In this document: piece by piece, positions 1 to 5,300 of the stretch | Numbering within the stretch: the first letter of the stretch is position 1 | Layout of the letters: each line of letters begins with the position of its first letter | Source of the DNA: WGAB01 sp964406105 | GTDB taxonomy: Bacteria; Hydrothermota; Hydrothermia; WGAB01 | Reading direction: 5' to 3' | Assembly: GCA_964406105.1 (NCBI GenBank) | Contig: CAYOQK010000054.1 | Location: forward strand, 1 to 7,748 | Length of the DNA: 7,748 nt | Translations under genes and position numbers: made by a program | Notes under the pieces: model-generated | What the model saw: only the letters and a program-made list of their open reading frames with translations | What the model was told of the DNA's origin: nothing | Databases searched by the model: none

Positions 1-1578
1 CCTGCTCCTGACTACACGGTGGAGTTCGTGTTGAACAGCAACGCGTGGGTGTCCATGTGTGAAGGCAACAGTTTTGGTCGGCTCATTGTGCGACAGGGTA
101 CCCTGGACCGTGGGAGATCGGGGTTCTCCGCAAGTGACTCTTCCCCGTCTCGTGTGGTGGTGGACCTTTCCCTGAACAGCTCCATGGTGGTCCAAAGTGA
201 TCTGAGGATCGGCGAGAACGTGCGAGTGCTCCTGAACGGCCACGCCCTCAGGATACAGGGCAGCACCCACGCAGATCGCGCCCTTTACGTGGAAGGCACC
301 CTGCTGGGCGACGATCCCGGGGACACCCTCTGGGTGACCGGAGAGGGGGCCAACGCCGTGGTGGCTTCGGAAGGCACCCTGGATCTCCTGGCAGGGGATC
401 TCTTCGTGAACGACACCCTTTGGATCCTGGGGAACTCGGTGGTGAATGCCCATTACCGCAGCGACTCCACGAACCACCACGGCTACCTTTGGGTGGCTTC
501 CGGAGCGTCCAGCCAATGGGTGGGCAGCACCTTAAAGATCAATACAGGACTACGGGTGGATCCCTGCGCCTTCGTCAATCTCTCCAACACCCAGGTACAC
601 CTGTACGGTGCAGACCCGGCCACCTTAACCCTTTCGGAGACCAGCGTGCATTTCCACGACCTGATCATCGGCGATGAAACCCACACGAAACGGGTTACCG
701 TTGCCGGCCCCGCCCCCCTCCAGGTGGACGGTATCTTTGTGCTCGCACCCCACGACTCGCTGTTCCTGCCCGATCACCACGCCTTCTGGTGCACAGGCGA
801 TTCTATGACCCTTTACGGATACCTGGACCTGGGGTCCTCCGGCAGCGCCCTGCACTTGGGCAATGGCACCGTGGCGCGGGTCCGAGCGGGCGGCACCCTG
901 GTGGCCATAGGGGCTCCCGATGCTCCGGACACCATCACCCATGCGGATGCTGGCTACTACTCATTGACCTTTTTCTCCGGGTCTCAACTCGCTGCCGAGT
1001 TCACCACCTTTGAATTCATGAACACTTCAGGGATTCGGTTCTTTGGCAACTCCCTTGACCCGCTCCATCCATTGGCCTCGTGTACCTTCCAAAATTCTGC
1101 CCCCGGTGGTCGGTTGTTGCTGCTGAACATCCCCACATCTGTGACCATCCCCCATGCCCATTTCCCCGAGAACACTTGGTCTGGATACATCAACGTGGCG
1201 AAAACCATTGCCAGTGGTCAGGTCACCTTCCTGGATGCCACCGGCCCCTTCGCCGGCGAAGCCCACGAATACGACCCCTACAATACCCTCTTCTGGCAAG
1301 TCTCCTTCCTCCCCGGCGACGCCAACGGCGACGGCTCCCTCAACGACCTGGACCTCGTCTTCCTCGCTAACTACCTCTACCACAATGGCCCCGCTCCCTC
1401 CCCCCTCCTCTCCGCCGACAATAACCACGACTGCACCGTCAACCAAGCCGACCTGGACTACCTCGCCAACTACCTCTACCACAACGGCCCCGCTCCCTCC
1501 CCCTGCGGCACCCAACCGGCGGTCCTTTCTCCTGCTCCTATTCAGGAGCCCTTGGTGAACGACAAGGTCCGTCCTTAG
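1..1578 (+). CDS. C-terminal part of a giant secreted beta-helix protein with dockerin-like C-terminus (5' partial)
   Basis: The frame is open from base 1 to the TAG at 1576-1578 (525 residues seen), so the true start lies upstream; the GTG at 19 is just an internal Val codon. Residues 1 to about 290 are short beta-strand repeats rich in Gly, Thr and Leu, such as 'GNSFGRLIVRQGT' (from 64) and 'VQSDLRIGENVRVLLNGHAL', as in parallel beta-helix stalks. Residues about 290-436 form a conserved cap with 'DTITHADAGYYSL', 'PGGRLLLLN' and 'GEAHEYDPYNTLFW'. A dockerin-like domain follows (1309-1506) with two calcium loops, DANGDGSLNDLD and DNNHDCTVNQAD, each keeping D1, N3, D5, N9 and D12, and each followed by NYLYHNGPAPSP. 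A 24-residue tail ends the protein. Dockerins bind calcium and usually a cohesin; no cohesin is visible here, so the partner is unknown. No catalytic motif is seen in this part. The gene is a tandem paralogue of the gene at 2310. The hairpin 15 bases after the stop probably ends its transcript. Confidence 0.93.
   Translation, partial: PAPDYTVEFVLNSNAWVSMCEGNSFGRLIVRQGTLDRGRSGFSASDSSPSRVVVDLSLNSSMVVQSDLRIGENVRVLLNGHALRIQGSTHADRALYVEGTLLGDDPGDTLWVTGEGANAVVASEGTLDLLAGDLFVNDTLWILGNSVVNAHYRSDSTNHHGYLWVASGASSQWVGSTLKINTGLRVDPCAFVNLSNTQVHLYGADPATLTLSETSVHFHDLIIGDETHTKRVTVAGPAPLQVDGIFVLAPHDSLFLPDHHAFWCTGDSMTLYGYLDLGSSGSALHLGNGTVARVRAGGTLVAIGAPDAPDTITHADAGYYSLTFFSGSQLAAEFTTFEFMNTSGIRFFGNSLDPLHPLASCTFQNSAPGGRLLLLNIPTSVTIPHAHFPENTWSGYINVAKTIASGQVTFLDATGPFAGEAHEYDPYNTLFWQVSFLPGDANGDGSLNDLDLVFLANYLYHNGPAPSPLLSADNNHDCTVNQADLDYLANYLYHNGPAPSPCGTQPAVLSPAPIQEPLVNDKVRP
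1101..1129 (+). repeat. 29-bp perfect repeat (identical to 7508-7536)
   Basis: This stretch, which covers the Pro-Gly-Gly-Arg-Leu-Leu-Leu-Leu-Asn codons, is base-for-base identical in the two paralogues, including a free choice of Leu codons (TTG TTG CTG CTG). It is followed by about 90 bases at only about 60% identity. Confidence 0.85.
1223..1341 (+). repeat. 119-bp perfect repeat, copy A (identical to 7630-7748)
   Basis: All 119 bases match 7630-7748; the base before (1222 G, 7629 A) differs. The block encodes the end of the cap (TFLDATGPFAGEAHEYDPYN and on) and the first residues of the dockerin. Of the 97 codons from 1222 to 1512, about 82 end in C, against 13 of the 36 codons at 1021-1128. 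The true length of the match is unknown because copy B is cut by the window edge. Confidence 0.95.
1309..1506 (+). other. Dockerin-like domain: two EF-hand-type calcium loops
   Basis: This segment encodes two copies, 33 residues apart, of a calcium loop followed by a short helix and the tail NYLYHNGPAPSP. Loop 1 starts at the Asp codon at 1318 and loop 2 at the Asp codon at 1417. Both keep the acidic and amide ligands at positions 1, 3, 5, 9 and 12 of the dockerin type I pattern D-x-N-x-D-G-x-[IVL]-N-x-x-D. Loop 2 has Cys instead of the usual Gly at position 6. That Cys (codon 1432) and the one just after the second tail (codon 1504) are the only two in the domain and could form a disulfide; this is inference. 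I recall similar 'GDxNGDG...NYLF.GGPAPxP' tails from secreted proteins of uncultured FCB-type and WOR-3-like bacteria. Confidence 0.85.
1369..1503 (+). repeat. Internal 99-bp-spaced direct repeat within the dockerin-like domain
   Basis: Bases 1369-1404 and 1468-1503 are 36-base copies differing at one position (AAT against AAC for the Asn of 'YHNG'). They encode the helix and Pro-rich tail after each calcium loop. The loops themselves differ more than the tails, so the tails look recently duplicated or homogenised. Confidence 0.85.
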
Positions 1579-1592
1579 TGTGCCTCTTCCTG

Positions 1593-1631
1593 CGGCCGAG
1601 GGCCGGGGCCTCGGGCCCCGGCCCTCGGCCG
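1593..1631 (+). terminator. Perfect 18-bp GC-rich hairpin after the first giant gene
   Basis: The arm at 1593-1610 is the exact reverse complement of 1614-1631, with a 3-base loop TCG. It starts 15 bases after the stop at 1578. The stem is nearly all G and C, so it should be very stable. Only a poor T tract follows (TTCCTT at 1632-1637), so it is not a textbook intrinsic terminator. It could act as a terminator in a thermophile, or as a 3'-end stabiliser. Confidence 0.7.
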
Positions 1632-1635
1632 TTCC

Positions 1636-1664
1636 TTGACCCCCTCACCCTTTGGCCTCATAGT
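1636..1664 (+). promoter_or_regulatory. Possible sigma-70-type promoter for the 1869-7748 gene pair
   Basis: TTGACC (1636-1641, 5 of 6 to TTGACA) is followed after exactly 17 bases by CATAGT (1659-1664, 4 of 6 to TATAAT). It lies directly behind the terminator-like hairpin, the expected place for a new transcription unit, and would give a leader of about 200 bases. One such match can arise by chance, and the organism's promoter consensus is unknown. Confidence 0.3.
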
Positions 1665-1856
1665 TAGGTCACCATGCAACCTTCTCAGGAACGGGGTTCA
1701 CAGGGTTGGGTCTCACGGGTCACAGGGGAAGGGAAAAGGTCCCAATTCACCTCCGTGGGTAATCCTGCCATACGTTGAATCTCCTCCTGACCAGGATGCT
1801 TGGTGCCCTGGGCCTCCGGGCAAGGGAGGCCAGTACTGGCTATTCAACCTTAATAC
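1665..1856 (+). other. Presumed 5' leader with dyads and short direct repeats, no gene
   Basis: No convincing coding frame is seen here. Three related short words, TCACAGGG (1698-1705), TCACGGG (1713-1719) and TCACAGGG (1720-1727), lie close together. Further on is a hairpin with arms GGCCTCC (1811-1817) and GGAGGCC (1825-1831), overlapped by the 12-base palindrome GCCAGTACTGGC (1829-1840), about 30 bases before the start codon at 1869. These could be operator or leader-RNA elements. No known riboswitch class is recognised. Confidence 0.35.
1811..1840 (+). promoter_or_regulatory. Overlapping hairpin and 12-bp palindrome upstream of the small secreted protein
   Basis: GGCCTCC (1811-1817) pairs with GGAGGCC (1825-1831) around a 7-base loop. 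The palindrome GCCAGTACTGGC (1829-1840) shares bases with the right arm, so the two structures exclude each other in RNA. The palindrome could be a dimer-binding operator. Both are short, and the role is a guess. Confidence 0.3.
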
Positions 1857-1864
1857 AAGGAGGT
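1857..1864 (+). promoter_or_regulatory. Strong ribosome binding site AAGGAGGT
   Basis: AAGGAGGT lies 4 bases before the ATG at 1869 and is a full match to the anti-Shine-Dalgarno. It fixes the start at 1869 and rules out the in-frame GTG at 1863, which lies inside the site. Confidence 0.85.
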
Positions 1865-1868
1865 GCCT

Positions 1869-2303
1869 ATGAAGTGGGGAATGGCACTCGTGTGGGGTGC
1901 CCTCGTCATGGCTGGAGCCTTACAGGCCCAAACCGTCATCACTGTGCCCAGTGAGGCCAGCCCATCCAAAGCCCGACTTTCTCCCCAACAACGGGCAGAG
2001 ATCCAATCGCTCCAGGAGGAGATTCGGCGTATAGAGCAAACGGCCCGGCAGCAGGTGGAACAGCTCAATCAAACTGCCCAAACCACGACCAGCGATCTCC
2101 TCCAACGGGACATTGAGCAGATCAAAAGGGAAACCCGCTTGGAAGTGCTCCGTCTCCGGCTCCGCATTGCCCAAATTCAAGCCAACCCCTCCCGGATCCA
2201 GGAGTTTTCACAGGCCATAGAGCGATTAGAACATCCGGAACGATCCCGGAAACCCCTAAAAACCGGTCCTCGTCCAGGGTCCCCGGACCCCCAAACCAGG
2301 TAG
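1869..2303 (+). CDS. Small secreted coiled-coil protein (144 aa), unrecognised family
   Basis: Start ATG at 1869 is set by the strong ribosome binding site just before it. Residues 1-20 look like a Sec signal peptide (Lys at 2, hydrophobic core, likely cut after LQA). Residues about 35-120 are rich in Glu, Gln, Arg and Leu with no Pro until about 108, and read as long amphipathic helices or coiled coil ('EIQSLQEEIRRIEQTARQQV', 'IKRETRLEVLRLRLRIAQIQ'). The last 25 residues are basic and Pro-rich. There is no Cys. 'LSPQQRAEIQSLQEE' recalls the start of Spy/CpxP-like periplasmic helical proteins, but the LTxxQ motifs are not clear, so this is only a resemblance. The stop is 6 bases before the giant gene's ATG, so the two are almost surely co-transcribed and probably translationally coupled. 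A role as export or folding partner of the giant protein is inference. Confidence 0.82.
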   Translation: MKWGMALVWGALVMAGALQAQTVITVPSEASPSKARLSPQQRAEIQSLQEEIRRIEQTARQQVEQLNQTAQTTTSDLLQRDIEQIKRETRLEVLRLRLRIAQIQANPSRIQEFSQAIERLEHPERSRKPLKTGPRPGSPDPQTR

Positions 2304-2305
2304 GG
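2298..2305 (+). promoter_or_regulatory. Ribosome binding site of the giant gene, overlapping the upstream stop codon
   Basis: AGGTAGGG sits 4 bases before the ATG at 2310 and contains the TAG stop (2301-2303) of the upstream gene. A ribosome ending the small protein would sit on this site, which suggests translational coupling. Confidence 0.6.
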
Positions 2306-2309
2306 CATC

Positions 2310-5300
2310 ATGCGAAGGCATACCCTGATGTTAAGTCTGCTCCTGGCTGGAAGCATAGCCACCGCCTGGGCAGTGGAAGGGGCACCTGGCCCCTCGCCGG
2401 TGTATCCCGTTCTCCAGAACGCCCCCATGGGCTTCATTCAACCCTCCCCTCCGAGTCCGCAAGGAGAATTCTCTGCCCCTTACGGCACCGAAATCCCTTT
2501 GGACTCCTTAAGAAAACTGCAGAAAGGGACTGCTCCCGGCCTTGGTCATCCTGATCCGGGGGCCTCAGAACCGGCACCTCTGGCTGCACCTCCCATCGTG
2601 GTGGACTTTGATACCCGCAGCAGCACCGGTTGGGTTCCCCCAGACCCAGATATGGCCGTAGGCGACGATGACATCGTGATCGTGGTAAACGCCGACGTGC
2701 AGTTTTACGACAAAAACGGCACCCTCCTTTACACCAATTCCCTTTCTAACTTCTTCGCACCGGCCAATCCGCCCAGTTTCCTCTTTGACCCCCGGGTGAT
2801 CTTTGATCCGTATGAACACCGCTATGTGCTGGTGACATTAGCCCGAAGAACCTCCACCCAGGAGTCCTACTACATGGTGGCCATTTCTGCTGACTCCACG
2901 GCCCCAGGCACCTGGCATCTGTACAAACTGGACGCCACCCTAAATGGCAGTAACCCCACCGACAACTGGGCCGATTTCCCAACCCTGGGCTATGATCAAA
3001 ACGCAGTGTTCCTCTCCTCTAATCAGTTTAAGTTCGGCGGTGGATTTCAGCACGCCAAGGTTCGGGTACTCCGGAAAAGCCAGATTTACACAGGAGGTGG
3101 GGTGGTTTGGTATGACTTCTGGAACTTCACCAACAACGATGGCACTCTGGCCTTTACCGTGAACCCTGCTCAGTCCTTTGGCTCCGTTTCCTCTGAGTAC
3201 CTACTCAACACCAAGAGCTACGGTTGGGACAAGGTGACCCTCTGGCGGATTGACAACTCCGGCACCAGCTCACCCAGTGCTACCCGCCAGGCCACCATTG
3301 GCATCTCTTCCTATGCACCCCCGCCACCCGCAGAACAGCAGGGCGATACCGCCCACCTCAACACGGGAGACGCCCGCATCTCCGGCCCTGTGGTGTACCG
3401 CAACGGGCGGGTGTATGCCACCTTCGCGGAGCAGGTATACTGGTCGGGCGATGGGTCTCGCTCTTCGGTTCGCTGGCTTCGGATCAATGTGTCCAGCAAT
3501 GCCGCCGAGATTGACCTCCCCCGTTGGGGGGCCTCCACGTGGGACTATTACTACCCTGCGATCGCCGTGGACCCTCATGGCAACATGTATCTGAGCTGTG
3601 CCCGATCCGGAACCTCGGGGTACGCAGGCATCCGATACACCGGTTGGATCGCCGGCAACTCTGGTCCCGAGGCCTCTGCCTGGCTCAAACCCGGAGAACA
3701 CTCCTACGATCACCGGGACTCCCACAACCGAAACCGTTGGGGCGATTACTTTGACGCGGTGATTGATCCAGAAGACCCCTACACCGTGTGGCTCTTTGGC
3801 GAGTACGCCAATGCATCGGGCAACTGGACCACTCACACTGGCGCGGTACGGTTCTCGCCGAACCTGGTGGCCGGGGTAACTCTGTCCGGTTGGGACTACC
3901 CTTTGGTGCCCCGTGATTCGGCCAACGCTAACTTTTCCAACACCCACGTGAGCGCCACCCTTCCAGGCAACGTTCAGGGAACCTATCTTAACATCTCGTG
4001 GCGCAATGAAGGGCCCAGCAGTGCAGGAAACCATCACACCCGGATCTACCTGGACGACCAGCCCCTGGTAACTGCAGCCGTCGGCGGGCTGGGACCCAAT
4101 TCTGCAGCCGTAGGCAACAACTGGGGCCCCTATTGGATTCGGGGAGGCCGTCACACCCTCTCCGACTCCGTGGACTACTTCCACCAGATCACCGAGTCTG
4201 ACGAAACCGATAACTTTTTCCAACACCAATTCGTGTGGAGTCCCTTGGAACTGAGCCCTAATGTGCCAGTCCAACGGAACCTTCCCCCTCACCCTGGCAA
4301 CGGCGCATTTCCCAACTGCGATGGGTTCCTGCACGTTCGCCCCTCCAGCTATGCAGGTGTGGTGGGCATCCTATCCGGGAACAGCAGCGATGATTACGAT
4401 CTGAAACTTTACTCGGACTACTCAGGTAGCGAATCCGGGTTCTCGGTGCTGCTTACCCAAAGCACCTACGGAAGCGGCCAGGTGGATTTCGTAGTGTCTT
4501 CGTGGAACACCATGGAGGACTCCGTTTTCCCAGGCGTTGTCCGCTATGCCGCCCCTTCGGGCTTGTCCTATGTGATTGAGGCCGACAACTCCGTGGGTCA
4601 CCTGTCCTCCTCGTCCGACTACACGAAAACCGACACCCTTCTCACTCGGGAGATTTTGGATCTCTTTGAGGTGTACCTGCAGGCCGATAGCACGTACCGG
4701 ATTGCTTTGGAAAACCTCTCCAGTGGGTTCTTGGCTCTTTACGTGTATCCTGACACAGGGGGTCACTTCCGCCGATCTGCGTACCTTGAAAGCACCACTT
4801 CGTCCCTTTTGTTCACCCCCACCCATAGTGGCTGGTACCCTTTAGTGGTGACCAAGGCCAACTCCTCTTATCTGTACAGCGAGATAGAGTACACCCTCCA
4901 CGTTCAACGTCTCCGCTTAGGCACCTGGACCGGGGTCAACTCCTACGATTGGCACGACACTTTGAACTGGGTGTACCACCAAGTTCCCACCGCTTCTATA
5001 GACGCCTACATCCCGGGCTGGGCATATCGCATGCCCGAGATCCAAGCGGGGTTCGCCCAGTGTGGGGATCTTCACATAGACGAGGACGCTTCCTTAGCCA
5101 TCACCAACGACCGTTCCCTGGAGGTCCACGGATCGCTGGTGAACTACGGCACCCTCAGTGGTCCCACGAACTACCATTTCATCAGCGTGCACGGTGATTT
5201 CTACAGTACGGGCACCTTGGCACCTGAACCGTGGGCGTACTATGTCTTTTCGGGCGCCAGTCCCCAAGCGGTGTACACCACCGACTCGTTCCCTGAAGTT

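Larger units (their letters stand above)
64..1341 (+). repeat. Paralogous block, copy A (matches 6405-7748)
   Basis: The proteins encoded at 64-1341 and 6405-7748 align over their whole length. Anchors are GNSFGRLIV/GNAFGRLFV, DLRIGENVRVLLNGHAL/DLRILENSVFQLNGHTV, LKLGNGT/LHLGNGT, DTITHAD.GYYSL, PGGRLLLLN, HFPENTWSG and GEAHEYDPYNTLFW. The offset grows from 6341 at the left to 6407 at the right, so copy B has about 22 extra residues net, partly in a Pro/Ser-rich insertion near 6450-6550. From 1101 to 1341 the copies align without gaps. Confidence 0.85.

Noticed and set aside
19..21. GTG as start of the first gene
   Set aside because: The frame is open to base 1 and the protein aligns with the paralogue on both sides of this codon. 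There is no signal peptide or ribosome binding site, so the gene starts upstream of the window.
1027..1515. Open frame of 162 codons on the minus strand with 'GGGSGAVVVEVVGEVV' repeats
   Set aside because: The low-complexity repeat is the reverse reading of the C-rich dockerin codons. The plus-strand frame gives a clear dockerin-like domain instead. The similar minus-strand frame at 7257-7706 has the same cause.
1674..1778. Small plus-strand frame of 34 codons in the intergenic region
   Set aside because: It has no good ribosome binding site and an unremarkable sequence, and it lies in a region that reads better as a leader.
1850..1855. TTAATA as a -10 box close to the small gene
   Set aside because: No -35-like hexamer lies 16-18 bases upstream, and it would leave almost no leader before the ribosome binding site.
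1863..1865. In-frame GTG as start of the small secreted protein
   Set aside because: It lies inside the AAGGAGGT ribosome binding site. The ATG at 1869 has correct spacing.
2598..3857. Sialidase or other glycoside hydrolase reading of the N-terminal domain
   Set aside because: The blade-like pattern is there, but no convincing Asp-box (SxDxGxxW) series or catalytic Arg triad is seen, so an enzyme call cannot be supported.
3270..4334. Open frame of 354 codons on the minus strand
   Set aside because: It lies wholly antisense to the propeller-like and CARDB-like region of the giant gene, has no ribosome binding site or recognisable domain, and is a product of the G+C-rich codon pattern on the other strand.
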